Assembly (NCBI RefSeq): GCF_016907795.1
Contig: NZ_JAFBCR010000001.1
Coordinates: forward strand, 2,356,001 to 2,420,000
Reading direction: 5' to 3'
Length of the DNA: 64,000 bases
Source of the DNA: Kocuria palustris
GTDB lineage: Bacteria > Actinomycetota > Actinomycetes > Actinomycetales > Micrococcaceae
The translations under genes and the position numbers were made by a program. Position 1 is the stretch's first letter; each line of letters begins with the position of its first letter. Positions 1-8,735 of this stretch are shown here, piece by piece. The notes beneath the pieces are model-generated. The model did no database searches. It was not told the DNA's origin and saw only the letters and a program-made list of their open reading frames with translations.

Positions 1-1737
1 TGCCGCGGTGTGCTCGACGAATGCCTGCGCATCGGCGGCGGAGGCATAGGACATCCGGTCGTGAAGGCGCTGCCGCCAGGTGACCTGCTGGCCGGTCTCG
101 CGAACTCGGCTGGTGAGCAGGGCGGGCAGAGCTGCCTGCCTCGAGTCGAGGTTGATCTGCTCCGTGCGCAGCATCTTCCAGAGCCCCGCCATCACGATCC
201 AGACGATCAGCGACAGCGGCAGTCCCACGACCACTGTGGCTGCCTGCAGCGTGTAGACGCCGTCGATGAACAGCATGACCAGCGTCAGCACGCCGGTGAT
301 GACCGCCCAGACGATGCGCAGCCACGGAGGGCCGTCGGAGTCCGTGTCCGTCGTCTTGGAGGACATGTTCGCCAGGACGAGAGATCCTGAGTCGGCGGAG
401 GTCACATAGAAGAACAGCCCGGTCAGCAGCGCCAGCGGAATCGTGAAGAAGGCCCCGGGGTGCTGCTCGAGCAGGTTGAAGAATCCGGATTCGGGCAGGG
501 TCATCGTCAAGTCGAGGAAGTCCTGATCCTCGGCATTCATCAAGGTGGCGTTGCCGAAGATCGAGACCCACAGCAGGATGAATGCGAAGGGGATGAGCAG
601 CACGCCGAAGACGAACTGCCGCAGGGTCCGGCCGCGGGAGATGCGGGCCAGGAAGAGGCTGACGAACGGCATCCAGGCGATCCACCAGGCCCAGAAGAAC
701 AGGGTCCAGTCCGCCATCCACTGATCGGCGGGGTAGGCGGCTGTCCCGTCGGTGTAGGCGAACGTGTTCATCAGCATTCCCGGGAAGCGGGAGAAGAAGT
801 CGCCGATGTTCTGCACCAGGGCGTTGAGCAGCTCATGCGTGCGGCCCGTGAAGAGGATCCACAGCATCAGGGTGACTGCCAGCAGAACGTTCAGCTCGGA
901 GAGGCGACGAATCCCCTTGTCCACGCCGGAGACCGTGGAGGCGACGGTGATGACCACGGCGACGGCCATGAGAGCGACCTGCACGCCCACGGTCGTCGGG
1001 ACGCCGAAGATCGCCGCGAGCCCATAGTTCAGGAAGACCACGCCGATGCCCAGCGACACCGAGATGCCGAAGATCGTGCCGATCACGGCGCCGATCTCTG
1101 CGGCGTGGCCGACACCGCCGTGGATGCGCTTGCCGAAGATGGGTGCCAGAGCCGAGCGGATGCTCAGCGGGAGGTGATAGCGATAGGACACGAGGCCGAC
1201 GACCATGCCCATCAGCGCGTAGAGCGCCCAGCCGGGAATGCCGTACTGGAAGATCGTCCACAGCGGAGCCATCCTGGCGGCTTCATCGGACATCGGCGCG
1301 ACATCCGGGGGAGTGAGGAGATTCGTGGCCGGTCCGGAGATCCCGAAGAACATGAGATCCACGCCGATGCCGGCAGCGAAGAGCATCGCCGTCCACGTGA
1401 AGAGGTTGTACTTGGGCCTGGAGTGGTCCGGGCCCATCCTCGTCTGCCCCACGCGCGAGAGCGCGACCACGATGACGAAGACCACGACGACCGTGACGGT
1501 CAGCACGTAGTACCAGCCGAAGTTCTCGGCGATCCAGGCCATCGACCCGAAGATTGCGGTCTCGGCTGCCGAGGGCCAGATGGCGGCCCAGGCCACGAAG
1601 GCGACGATGATGGCGGAGGCCCCGATGAAGACGGGCCAGTTGACGGCGGAGTGACGGGGACTGTCCTGTTCGACGGCCTTGCGTCTGAATGCGTCGTCGG
1701 CGGTGTCGTGCGGCGGCGGTGCGGTGGAGCCTGCCAT
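1..1737 (-). CDS. BCCT family choline/betaine transporter, BetT-like (C-terminus cut by window edge)
   Basis: Inner-membrane carrier for choline or another quaternary amine, probably in osmoprotection. 579 residues are visible with no stop before the window edge. A hydrophilic N-terminus of about 25 residues precedes the membrane segments. The BCCT signature is near residues 340-375 (WTLFFWAWWIAWMPFVSLFL, followed by ARISRGRT). The glycine-rich stretch near residue 120 reads AAGIGVDLMFFG. The Asp there is typical of proton-coupled BetT-type carriers, whereas Na-coupled BetP has GMGIG, so BetT is the nearest relative; substrate is inferred. The start ATG at 1735-1737 has a GGAAGGA ribosome binding site 6 nt upstream. 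The gene diverges from ferritin across a regulatory gap. Confidence 0.9.
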   Translation of the reverse strand, partial: MAGSTAPPPHDTADDAFRRKAVEQDSPRHSAVNWPVFIGASAIIVAFVAWAAIWPSAAETAIFGSMAWIAENFGWYYVLTVTVVVVFVIVVALSRVGQTRMGPDHSRPKYNLFTWTAMLFAAGIGVDLMFFGISGPATNLLTPPDVAPMSDEAARMAPLWTIFQYGIPGWALYALMGMVVGLVSYRYHLPLSIRSALAPIFGKRIHGGVGHAAEIGAVIGTIFGISVSLGIGVVFLNYGLAAIFGVPTTVGVQVALMAVAVVITVASTVSGVDKGIRRLSELNVLLAVTLMLWILFTGRTHELLNALVQNIGDFFSRFPGMLMNTFAYTDGTAAYPADQWMADWTLFFWAWWIAWMPFVSLFLARISRGRTLRQFVFGVLLIPFAFILLWVSIFGNATLMNAEDQDFLDLTMTLPESGFFNLLEQHPGAFFTIPLALLTGLFFYVTSADSGSLVLANMSSKTTDTDSDGPPWLRIVWAVITGVLTLVMLFIDGVYTLQAATVVVGLPLSLIVWIVMAGLWKMLRTEQINLDSRQAALPALLTSRVRETGQQVTWRQRLHDRMSYASAADAQAFVEHTAA

Positions 1738-2036
1738 GAGAGTTCCTTCCTGGAGGACGAGTGCTTTCAGGCGTGCAGACGGCTGCTCACCTCCGGACAC
1801 GGTGCGCCGGGGGAATCAGCCGCCCCATTCACCATAGGGAGCCTCGATGCGGAACTCACTTCGACGAGCCGGGAGCCTGACGCTTGGTGCGACGCCGGTG
1901 CGCATCCTCGAGAACATGGGAATAGGGATGCCTCACTGAGCTGAGGCTCACCACGGGAAGCTGAGCCTCAGCTCAGCAATGCGTTTCACAGCGCATGATC
2001 TAGCTTTCTGAAGCCACCTCTCCTATAGTCCTTATT
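1738..2036. other. Intergenic regulatory region between BCCT carrier and ferritin
   Basis: A 299-bp divergent gap with no credible coding sequence. It holds the ribosome binding site of the BCCT gene, a long inverted repeat (1936-1976) and the ferritin -10 box TATAGT at 2024-2029. That box ends 7 nt before the ferritin ATG. Confidence 0.6.
1936..1976. promoter_or_regulatory. 15-bp perfect inverted repeat upstream of ferritin
   Basis: Left arm CTGAGCTGAGGCTCA (1936-1950) is the exact reverse complement of the right arm at 1962-1976, across an 11-nt spacer. No gene ends here and no T-tract follows, so an operator or a structured leader of the divergent BCCT transcript is more likely than a terminator. 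It lies about 50 bp upstream of the ferritin -10 box. It does not look like an IdeR iron box. The binding protein is unknown. Confidence 0.55.
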
Positions 2037-2549
2037 ATGAAGATTTCACAGCAGATGGAAGCCAAGTTCAACGATCAGATCACTCTCGAGTTCGAGGCCT
2101 CGCTGGTCTACCGCCAGCTGGCTGTCGAGGCCGAGCGCATGGACCTCGTGGGCATGGCCGCGTGGTTCCGCCACCAGGCCGATGAGGAGATCGTCCACGC
2201 CAACAAGTTCATCGACCATGTCGATGCCCGTGACGGCCACGTCCAGATCGGCAGCCTGAACGCCCCGGCGCAGTTCGCCGACCCGTCCGCTCTGGATCTC
2301 TTCGAGGCCGCCTTCAAGCACGAGCAGAAGGTCTCGGAGGCCATCCAGAACCTCTACCGCGCTGCTGAGGAGGCCGGCGACTTCGATTCCCGCCCCATCC
2401 TCAACTGGTTCACCTCGGAGCAGATCGAGGAGGAGTCGACGGTCGACGAGATCATCGGCCGCATCCGCCTCGTCGGCGACGACGGCTCGGGCCTGCTGCG
2501 CATGGACTCCGAGCTGGGTGCCCGCCCGGCCACGACCACCGAGGCCTGA
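2037..2549 (+). CDS. Ferritin (non-heme, FtnA-like)
   Basis: Iron-storage ferritin of 170 residues that oxidises Fe(II) and stores the mineral inside a 24-subunit cytoplasmic shell. The ferroxidase ligands align with E. coli FtnA: E18, E51, H54, E96, Q129 and E132. The order and spacing (E..HANK helix, then SEQIEEE) are those of bacterial ferritins, not bacterioferritin, and no haem-ligating Met is evident. The start ATG lies 7 nt after a TATAGT -10 box with no Shine-Dalgarno sequence, so the mRNA is probably leaderless. The long inverted repeat upstream may regulate it. A strong hairpin shared with the converging enoyl-CoA hydratase follows. Confidence 0.93.
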   Translation: MKISQQMEAKFNDQITLEFEASLVYRQLAVEAERMDLVGMAAWFRHQADEEIVHANKFIDHVDARDGHVQIGSLNAPAQFADPSALDLFEAAFKHEQKVSEAIQNLYRAAEEAGDFDSRPILNWFTSEQIEEESTVDEIIGRIRLVGDDGSGLLRMDSELGARPATTTEA

Positions 2550-2583
2550 TCCGAAGCATCGCTTCGCCGGTCGCGGCATGATG

Positions 2584-2616
2584 AAGCCCGCCGCCCCTGT
2601 CGGGGACGGCGGGCTT
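2584..2616. terminator. Bidirectional terminator hairpin
   Basis: AAGCCCGCCG (2584-2593) pairs with CGGCGGGCTT (2607-2616), with an inner CCCC/GGGG extension. It sits between the converging ferritin and enoyl-CoA hydratase genes, with T residues on one side and A residues on the other. Confidence 0.8.
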
Positions 2617-2650
2617 CGTCGTTCTCCGACCGCTGGGCGAGCGCCGCAGC

Positions 2651-3439
2651 TCAGCGGTGCTTGAACTCCGGGTCGCGCTTCTCGATGAACGCGGCCATGC
2701 CCTCCTTCTGGTCCTCCGTGGCGAACAGGCCGTGGAACAGCCTCCGCTCGGCGACCAGCCCCTGTGACAGCGGGGTCTCCAGGGCTGTGTGCACCGCCTC
2801 CTTGGCGGCCATGGTCGCGATCAGCGACTTCGAGGCGATGGTCTGCGCGATCTCCAGGGAGTTGTCCTGGAACTCGTCGGCGGGGATCACGCGCGAGACG
2901 AGCCCGGCGCGCTCCGCTTCCTGCGCATCCATCTGGCGCCCGGTGAGGACCATGTCCATGGCCTTGGGGCGCCCGATCGCCCGCGTCAGGCGCTGCGACC
3001 CGCCCATGCCGGGCAGCACGCCCAGGTTGATCTCCGGCTGGCCGAACCTGGCGGTCTCGGAGGCGATCAGCAGATCGCAGAGCATGGCCAGCTCGCAGCC
3101 GCCGCCCAAGGCGTAGCCGCTCACGGCGGCGATGGTGGGGGTGCGGATCTCGGCCAGGCCCTGCCAGCCGGCGAACCAGTCGGTGGCGAACATCTCGGCG
3201 AAGCCGCGATCGGCCATCTCCTTGATGTCGGCTCCCGCGGCGAAGGCCTTGTCCGAGCCGGTCAGCAGGATCGCGCCGATCCCGTGGTCGGCATCGAAGG
3301 CTCGGGCGGCGTGCAGGACGTCGGCCAGTACCTGCGAATTCAGGGCGTTCAGGGCCTTGGGGCGGTTCAGGGTGATGATCCCGACCCGCCCGCGGGTCTC
3401 GACGAGGATGGTGTCGTAGGTCTGCTCGGTCTCGGTCAT
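2651..3439 (-). CDS. Enoyl-CoA hydratase (crotonase family)
   Basis: A 262-residue crotonase-fold enzyme that adds water across the double bond of trans-2-enoyl-CoA in fatty-acid beta-oxidation. The two catalytic glutamates of true hydratases are present: E116 ([11 protein letters not shown]) and E136 (FGQPEINLG). The oxyanion-hole region is [11 protein letters not shown], residues 65-75. Length and motifs match EchA8/short-chain hydratases. The ATG at 3437-3439 is 6 nt from a TAGACT -10 box (3446-3451), so the mRNA is probably leaderless. The acyl-CoA dehydrogenase at 20.1 kb is a possible but unlinked pathway partner. Confidence 0.93.
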   Translation of the reverse strand: MTETEQTYDTILVETRGRVGIITLNRPKALNALNSQVLADVLHAARAFDADHGIGAILLTGSDKAFAAGADIKEMADRGFAEMFATDWFAGWQGLAEIRTPTIAAVSGYALGGGCELAMLCDLLIASETARFGQPEINLGVLPGMGGSQRLTRAIGRPKAMDMVLTGRQMDAQEAERAGLVSRVIPADEFQDNSLEIAQTIASKSLIATMAAKEAVHTALETPLSQGLVAERRLFHGLFATEDQKEGMAAFIEKRDPEFKHR

Positions 3440-3544
3440 GGAGCGAGTCTACGAGTCGTGCCGTCTGTGCGTGGGCCGGGTCACACGCGAGCACCCCGCG
3501 ATAGGTTTGTCCTCAGACCCGGCGCAGACCCCGCGGTGGCCCCC

Positions 3545-4384
3545 ATGCCGCTGCAGCACATCGTCGCCCCGCTCGGTCTCCTTCCGTCGTCCCGACGACA
3601 GCCTGCAAGCCGTGGCCGGCATCGGCCCCCGGCTGTGGGATCGGCTCTGGGATCTTCCCCGCACCAAGGGCCTGCATCCGTTCCAGGAGATCCAGGGCGC
3701 GCGCCACCGGGCGCCGTCCACGCCGGGCGATCTGCTCCTGCATCTGCGGGCCAAGAACATGGACGTGTGCTGCGAGCTCGCGAGCATGGTGAGGGATCGG
3801 CTGCGCGGTCACGCCGAGGTGGTCGACGAGACCCACGGCTTCAAGTTCTTCGACGAGCGCGACCTGCTCGGCTACGTCGACGGCTCCGAGAATCCGGAGG
3901 GCCAGACGGCCCAGGACTGGGTGAGCATCGACTCCGCCGATGATCCGGACTACGCGGGGGCCGGCTACGTCATCGTGCAGAAGTACCTCCACGACATGCA
4001 GGCGTGGAACGCGCTGAGCGTCGAGCAGCAGGACGATGCGATCGGGCGCACCAAGGCCGAGGACATCGAGCTGCCCGAGGAGCGCAAGCCCCAGGACTCC
4101 CACGTGCACCTGAACTCGATCACGGACGACGACGCCGCGATCTCAAGATCGTGCGCGACAACCGCCCGTTCGGCTCGATCGGCGACGATGAGCACGGCAC
4201 CTACTTCATCGGCTACTCCAGGGACCCGGCGATCATCGAGCGCATGCTGCGCAACATGTTCGTGGGGGAGCCGGAGGGCACCACGGACCGCATCCTGGAC
4301 TTCTCCACGGCCACCATCGGCTCGCTGTTCTTCGTGCCCACCGCTGCATTCCTGGACGACGATCACCCGGCCGCCGCTCGCTGA
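3545..4384 (+). pseudogene. Dyp-type peroxidase (YfeX-like), broken by two frame disruptions
   Basis: Remnant of a haem-dependent dye-decolorising peroxidase. Conserved stretches include VAGIGPRLWDRL, GLHPFQEIQGARH, the distal G-x-x-D-G motif in LLGYVDGSENPEGQTA, a proximal-His region DSHVHLNSI, and KIVRDNRPFGSIG to the end. They lie in different frames. The N-terminus MPLQHIVAPLG (3545) is out of frame with the part starting near 3591, with about 35 family residues missing between them. A second shift near 4128-4145 separates LNSITDDD from DLKIVRDN. A protein started from the ATG at 3438 would stay open to 4430 but lose the C-terminus. Either a true pseudogene or sequence errors; two independent lesions favour decay. 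Confidence 0.82.
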
Positions 4385-4453
4385 CCCGCAGCCACAGACC
4401 CGGCACAGCTTCGGGCGGTCCTCGGCATAGCGAGCCCGCTCAGACTCGGGGGC

Positions 4454-5725
4454 ATGAACAGCACCGACAACAGCGCAGCCCAGACCATCACCACCGCCGA
4501 CCACTCCAACGGGCCCGCCTCTCGCTGGAGCCGCCTGAGGGTGGGAGCCGCCGGGATCAGCGTCGCCGCCCTGCTGGCCACGACCGCCTGCGGCACCGTC
4601 GGCCAGGCCTCGGACACGTCCTCCGACAGCGCTGCGAACAGCGTCTCGACCGCGGCGGAGGCCAGCGCCGATCCGACCTCGACAGAGGAGACCGCGACCG
4701 ATTCGTCGTCCGCCGACAGCTCCGCCGAGGTCCAGCTCCTGGCTCAGGCCTCCGCGGACACCCTGGACGAGGATCAGCTGGCCGAGCTGAACCAGGACTA
4801 CAGCTACGCCAATGCGACCAACTGGTCGAACTTCCCCCAGCAGCTGCTCCAGAACGGCATGGGCGGCGGCCCCGGCGGGGACTCGGCCTCGTCGTCGGGT
4901 CGGGTGGGACTGCAGATCTCGACCCTGGACGACGAGCAGCGAGCGGCTCTGGAGGAGCTGATGGCCGCCGCGCTCGGAGGGGAGGACGACGAGGGCTACG
5001 ACGAGGTCATGTCCATCCTGGCCGCCGACGACTATCTGGCTGAGAACTACGGAGGCACGGACTACGGCTCGGAGAACTACTACATGGCCTTCCTGGGCGA
5101 GGTCACCGACAGCGGCACCTGGGAGCTGCAGTTCGGCGGGCACCACCTCGCGGTGTCCAACACCTACACCGACGGTGAGCTGGTCAGTGCGACCCCGTCC
5201 TTCCGCGGCACGGAGCCCACGGGAGAGTTCACGTTCGACGGCGAGACCTACGACCCGCTGTCCCAGGAGACGGACGCGCTCTCCGCGCTGGCGGAGTCCC
5301 TGACCGAGGAGCAGTTGGCCGAGGCCGCCACCGATCAGTCCGACCTGCTGCTCGGCCCGGGCCAGGACGGCGAGTTCCCCGAGGAGGAGGGCGTGAAGGT
5401 CTCGGAGCTGTCCGAGGAGCAGCAGCAGCTAGTGCTCGAGGCGATCGCGACCTACGTCGACGACCTGCCGGAGGACGAGGCGGCCGAGTACATGGAGAAG
5501 TACGAGTCGCAGCTCGAAGACACCTACGTCCTGTTCTCGGGGAGCACCGACTTCTCTCAGGCCGGCGACTACATCCGCATCGACGGCCCCAGCGTGTGGA
5601 TCGAGCTCGCCATGCAGAACGGCGTGGCCACCTCCGAGCCGCACATCCATTCGGTGTGGCGAGATTCCGAGACCGACTACGCCGGGCTCACCGAGGAGTC
5701 CTCGAGCGCCGACTCCACGGAGTGA
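4454..5725 (+). CDS. DUF3500 family lipoprotein
   Basis: A 423-residue exported protein. Residues 1-46 form a lipoprotein-like signal: Arg-rich n-region, hydrophobic stretch VGAAGISVAALLATT, then C46 in a weak lipobox. A Ser/Thr/Asp/Glu-rich linker follows (47-95). The rest matches DUF3500, with the family hallmarks WELQFGGHHLAVSNTY, TPSFRGTEP and a late HIHSVWRD. The family has no established biochemical role. The protein is strongly acidic. It starts at ATG 4454 and is followed by a very strong hairpin shared with the converging HD gene. Members often occur as single-gene units in actinobacteria and proteobacteria, so context gives no function. Confidence 0.82.
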   Translation: MNSTDNSAAQTITTADHSNGPASRWSRLRVGAAGISVAALLATTACGTVGQASDTSSDSAANSVSTAAEASADPTSTEETATDSSSADSSAEVQLLAQASADTLDEDQLAELNQDYSYANATNWSNFPQQLLQNGMGGGPGGDSASSSGRVGLQISTLDDEQRAALEELMAAALGGEDDEGYDEVMSILAADDYLAENYGGTDYGSENYYMAFLGEVTDSGTWELQFGGHHLAVSNTYTDGELVSATPSFRGTEPTGEFTFDGETYDPLSQETDALSALAESLTEEQLAEAATDQSDLLLGPGQDGEFPEEEGVKVSELSEEQQQLVLEAIATYVDDLPEDEAAEYMEKYESQLEDTYVLFSGSTDFSQAGDYIRIDGPSVWIELAMQNGVATSEPHIHSVWRDSETDYAGLTEESSSADSTE

Positions 5726-5762
5726 GCATCCCGACCGGCTCAATCGGTCGACGGTGACCTAC

Positions 5763-5806
5763 GACGACGGATCCCCGGCGCGTTGCTGCGCCGGGGATCC
5801 GTCGTC
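5763..5806. terminator. 19-bp perfect hairpin, bidirectional terminator
   Basis: The arms 5763-5781 and 5788-5806 are perfect reverse complements (GACGACGGATCCCCGGCGC) around a 6-nt loop. The hairpin lies between converging genes. Confidence 0.85.
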
Positions 5807-5830
5807 ATGCGGTTCAGGTGAAGCGAGCGA

Positions 5831-6469
5831 TCACTCGGGCCAGTCGGAGCCGCGGATCTCGTCGACGAAGTTGCCGCGCTCGAAGCCCGGCATCTGATCG
5901 GCCAGGACATCGGCCTTCACGTTGCCGAACGTGGTCTGCGGGCGGTGGAACAAGCCCTGCGCGAAGGACTCGATGATGCCCTCCTTGAAGCGCGGGCGGG
6001 GGTGCACGGAGGTGATCTCCTCGCGCTGGGCGTCGGTGAGCTCGTGGTAGTCCACGCCCATCACGTCGAGCTCCACGCCGCGGGTCACCAGCTCGACGAG
6101 CGGGGACATGTGCAGCGGGACCATGGGGGTCGTGTGCAGCGCGATCGAGGCCCAGGCCTCCTCGGCGTCGTGCTGGCTGTAGCCGTGGCCGGTGAGGAAG
6201 TCCCGCACGACGTTCGCGGCGTCGATCTCGAAGCGCATGTCGTCGGAGCGGTACTTCTCGGTCAGCCCGAGATCGTGGAACATCGCGGAGATGTAGAGCA
6301 GCTCGTCGTCGAATCCGCGGCCCAGGGCGTGCCCGCGCAGGGAGCCGAAGACGAACACGCGACGGCTGTGGTGATACAGCAGATCGGACTCGACGTCGCG
6401 GACCAGCTCAGTGGCCTCCCGGGCGACGGCGCTGTCGGGAATGGTGATGCCGGCGATGATCTCGGGCAT
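5831..6469 (-). CDS. HD-domain hydrolase, cyanamide-hydratase-like
   Basis: A 212-residue cytoplasmic HD-superfamily protein. Metal-binding candidates are H33/H34 (LYHHSRRVFVFG), H65-D66 (MFHDLGL) and H112 (IALHTT), matching the H...HD...H order of HD enzymes. The Y-H-x-S-R-R-V-x-x-F-G opening resembles the cyanamide hydratase/Ddi2-type subgroup, but the substrate is unknown. The ATG at 6467-6469 is preferred because a GAAAGGA site lies 9 nt upstream, whereas the ATG at 6476-6478 overlaps it. The gene diverges from a GlxA-type regulator 102 bp away, which may control it. Confidence 0.8.
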   Translation of the reverse strand: MPEIIAGITIPDSAVAREATELVRDVESDLLYHHSRRVFVFGSLRGHALGRGFDDELLYISAMFHDLGLTEKYRSDDMRFEIDAANVVRDFLTGHGYSQHDAEEAWASIALHTTPMVPLHMSPLVELVTRGVELDVMGVDYHELTDAQREEITSVHPRPRFKEGIIESFAQGLFHRPQTTFGNVKADVLADQMPGFERGNFVDEIRGSDWPE

Positions 6470-6571
6470 GGGATCCATCCTTTCGGTGCGGTGAAGATGC
6501 TGATATCCACCCTGGTCCGCCGCATAGGATCGGGCCATGTTCCATCAGCCTGTATCCCCTCGGAATCGGAC

Positions 6572-7543
6572 ATGACCGCCGACGGTGCGCCTCCGATGCG
6601 CCGCGTGGACATCGTGGTGTTCGACGGCATGACCCTGCTGGATGCCACAGGTCCGCTGGAGGTCCTGCGCGTCGCCGATCCGTCCGGGGAGCTGTACTGC
6701 ACGCGTCTGGTCTCCGCCGCCGGCGGCCGGGTGCGCTCGTCGGCGGGGCTCGAGGTTCTCACGGAGTCGCCCAGCGCAGAAGGCGCTGCGGACACGGTGA
6801 TCGTCGTCGGCGGGGACCGGCTGGTCGCCGAGCCGATCGAGGACGAGCTGCTGCAGCTGGCGGGGGACCTGTCTCAGAGCGCCCGCCGGGTGGCGTCGGT
6901 CTGCACGGGAGCGTTCGTGCTGGCCCGGCTCGGACTGCTCGACGGACGCCGCGTGACCACTCATTGGCGCCATGCGCAGGCGCTGGCGGACCGGTTCCCC
7001 CTGCTCGACGTCCAGCCCGACGTCATCCACGTGCGTGATGGACGCATCGCGACCTCGGCGGGCATCTCCGCGGGACTGGACCTCACCCTGGCTCTGGTCG
7101 AGGAGGATCTGGGGGCGGCTGCGGCGCGTGAGGCCGCCCGCGAGCTCGTGGTGTTCATGCAGCGCTCGGGCGGACAGGCGCAGTTCTCCTCCGCCCTGCG
7201 ACAGGCGACCGTGGGCGATGCGGGGCTCCAGACGGTGATGGGCGAGGTGCTCGAGCATCCGGAGCGCAGTCACTCCGTGGCGTCCATGGCCGAGCGCCTG
7301 GGGGTGAGCTCTCGGCAGCTGCACCGGCTGGTGAGGGCGCAGACAGGCTTGTCGCCCATGCAGTGGCTCGAGGCCGCGCGGGTCGACGCCGCCCGCGAGA
7401 TCATCCACAGCGACATGCCGCTGACGTCAGTGGCCAGGCGAGCTGGATTCGGGTCGGACGAGACGATGCGCCGCGCCTTCCTGCGGCAGCTCGGGGTGAC
7501 GCCGAGCGGCTTCCGCGAGCGCTTCACCAGCACGGGCCCCTAG
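6572..7543 (+). CDS. GlxA family transcriptional regulator (DJ-1/PfpI plus AraC HTH)
   Basis: A 323-residue DNA-binding regulator. Residues 10-185 form a DJ-1/PfpI class-I amidotransferase-like sensor domain, with C111 in SVCTGAFVLARLGLLDG at the nucleophile-elbow position followed by TTHW. Residues about 225-320 form an AraC/XylS double helix-turn-helix (SVASMAERLGVSSRQLHRLV and PLTSVARRAGFGSDETMRRAF). Such proteins usually act on nearby divergent genes; here the HD hydrolase at 5831-6469 is the obvious candidate target. ATG 6572 is chosen; a second ATG at 6596 is possible. The effector is unknown. Confidence 0.9.
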   Translation: MTADGAPPMRRVDIVVFDGMTLLDATGPLEVLRVADPSGELYCTRLVSAAGGRVRSSAGLEVLTESPSAEGAADTVIVVGGDRLVAEPIEDELLQLAGDLSQSARRVASVCTGAFVLARLGLLDGRRVTTHWRHAQALADRFPLLDVQPDVIHVRDGRIATSAGISAGLDLTLALVEEDLGAAAAREAARELVVFMQRSGGQAQFSSALRQATVGDAGLQTVMGEVLEHPERSHSVASMAERLGVSSRQLHRLVRAQTGLSPMQWLEAARVDAAREIIHSDMPLTSVARRAGFGSDETMRRAFLRQLGVTPSGFRERFTSTGP

Positions 7544-7554
7544 GCGTGGGGTGA

Positions 7555-7585
7555 GCAGGGGCGGCTGGTCCCCGGCGCCGCCTGC
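7555..7585. terminator. Weak hairpin between converging genes
   Basis: GCAGGGGCGGC (7555-7565) pairs with GCCGCCTGC (7577-7585) with a two-base bulge. It is the only structure seen between the regulator and the converging small gene. Confidence 0.35.
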
Positions 7586-7586
7586 T

Positions 7587-7970
7587 TCAGCCGGTCGGCA
7601 GGCCCAGCGCTCGCAGCGTCTCCAGGACGTTCTCGCGGTCGCCGACGACGAACCTGCGGGTGGTGTCGTCCTGCAGCTCGATCTCCAGGCCCTTGAGCGC
7701 CTGCTGGGAGAAGGTGCGCACGACGCGGATCGTCTCAGCGGGAGCCCACCACTGCCCGCCGGGAAGGTTCATGGAGTGCGGTTCGAAGCTCACGCCGTTC
7801 GGCCAGATCAGCAGGTGGCCTCCTTCGGCCAGGTACCCGAATCCGCCGGTGATCAGCTGGACCGGGTTCCAGGCCAGCACCTTGCCGAGGCCATCGGTCT
7901 CATCGGCAGGGCGCAGGTGGTTGGCACTGAGCCTCAGCAGCGGCTGCGGCGGATTCGGAGGAGCAGTCAT
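7587..7970 (-). CDS. Conserved hypothetical protein, 127 aa
   Basis: Family not recognised. 127 residues, no signal peptide or membrane segment. It is rich in beta-prone, Trp-containing stretches (LLIWPNGVSFEPHSM, GGQWWAPAETIRVVRTF, LEIELQDDTTRRFVVGD), a pattern seen in small PH-like barrels. That resemblance is only suggestive. The ATG at 7968-7970 is 7 nt from a TACCCT -10 box with no ribosome binding site, so the mRNA is probably leaderless. Low hydrophobicity and a run of actinobacterial codon usage support a real gene. Confidence 0.65.
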   Translation of the reverse strand: MTAPPNPPQPLLRLSANHLRPADETDGLGKVLAWNPVQLITGGFGYLAEGGHLLIWPNGVSFEPHSMNLPGGQWWAPAETIRVVRTFSQQALKGLEIELQDDTTRRFVVGDRENVLETLRALGLPTG

Positions 7971-8024
7971 GGACAGCAGGGTAGGGGAGGGCTCGGCCGG
8001 ATGCGGGGCCCAGGGCCGGAGACG

Positions 8025-8066
8025 ACGAGACCCGCACCGCCCTGAGGGGGACGGCGCGGGTCTCGT
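8025..8066 (-). terminator. Terminator of the secreted-protein gene
   Basis: ACGAGACCCGC (8025-8035) pairs with GCGGGTCTCGT (8056-8066), about 20 bp past the stop of the upstream minus-strand gene. Confidence 0.7.
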
Positions 8067-8086
8067 GCGCTGAGGACGTCAGCCGA

Positions 8087-8542
8087 TCACTGCACTGGCA
8101 CGACGGGTGCGTCCTCCTCGCCGGGCAGCGGAGCCGTGGCGGTGAAGCCGGGCAGCTGGACGGAGTCGGTGACCTCCTGGCCGTCCTCCACGTAGTTCGC
8201 ACCCACGAAGTACGAGCCCGGAGACATGTACAGCGGCACCTCGGCCTGGCCGTTCTCATCCAGCGGCACCAGCGGACCCGTGGGCACCCCGTGGAAGGTG
8301 ATCTGGACGTAGTCCTGCACGGTCGGATCGGCCTGCGGGAAGGTCACGACCGCAGCCAGATCCTGGCGGTAGTCGCCGTTGGTGGTCGGCTGGCCGTCAG
8401 CGGTGATGACTCCGGTGCCGGTCTGCTCGGCGGCGGGGGCGGACTCCTGGGCCGGGGCGGCGTTGGCTGCCGCGGCCGAGCCGGCCACTGCCGCAGCGGC
8501 CAGCATGGGGACGGCCAGGGTTCGGCGGATGCTCTTGCGCAT
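8087..8542 (-). CDS. Small secreted protein, 151 aa
   Basis: Exported protein of unknown function. Residues 1-28 form a Sec signal peptide (MRKSIRRTL, then an Ala-rich core, with predicted cleavage after AANA). The mature part of about 120 residues is acidic and Pro-rich. It reads like a single beta-sandwich-type domain: VVTFPQADPTVQDYVQITFHG, PLVPLDENGQAEVPLYM, SPGSYFVGANYVEDG. It contains no cysteine and no sortase motif. The ATG at 8540-8542 follows a GGAGG site. It stands alone with its own terminator. A surface or extracellular structural role is a guess. Confidence 0.75.
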   Translation of the reverse strand: MRKSIRRTLAVPMLAAAAVAGSAAAANAAPAQESAPAAEQTGTGVITADGQPTTNGDYRQDLAAVVTFPQADPTVQDYVQITFHGVPTGPLVPLDENGQAEVPLYMSPGSYFVGANYVEDGQEVTDSVQLPGFTATAPLPGEEDAPVVPVQ

Positions 8543-8735
8543 ATCTCACACCTCCGTGCGATCAGGCGGCCCCACTTCTTCCAGTGCTTCCTCGGGACCG
8601 CCGGGGGAGTCCCCACCATAGGGAGACGAACCTGAATGTCTGGGCCCTCAACCTGGGAATCCGATCACCTTCCGATAACAATCAGGTGCTTGCAGCCGCA
8701 TAATCCGCGCCCTTTCGAGGTCATAGCCTGGGGCC

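Noticed and set aside
460-1944. A 494-codon open frame on the plus strand
   Set aside because: Antisense to the BCCT transporter, whose motifs are clear. The plus-strand product is a repetitive His/Asp/Gly-rich shadow.
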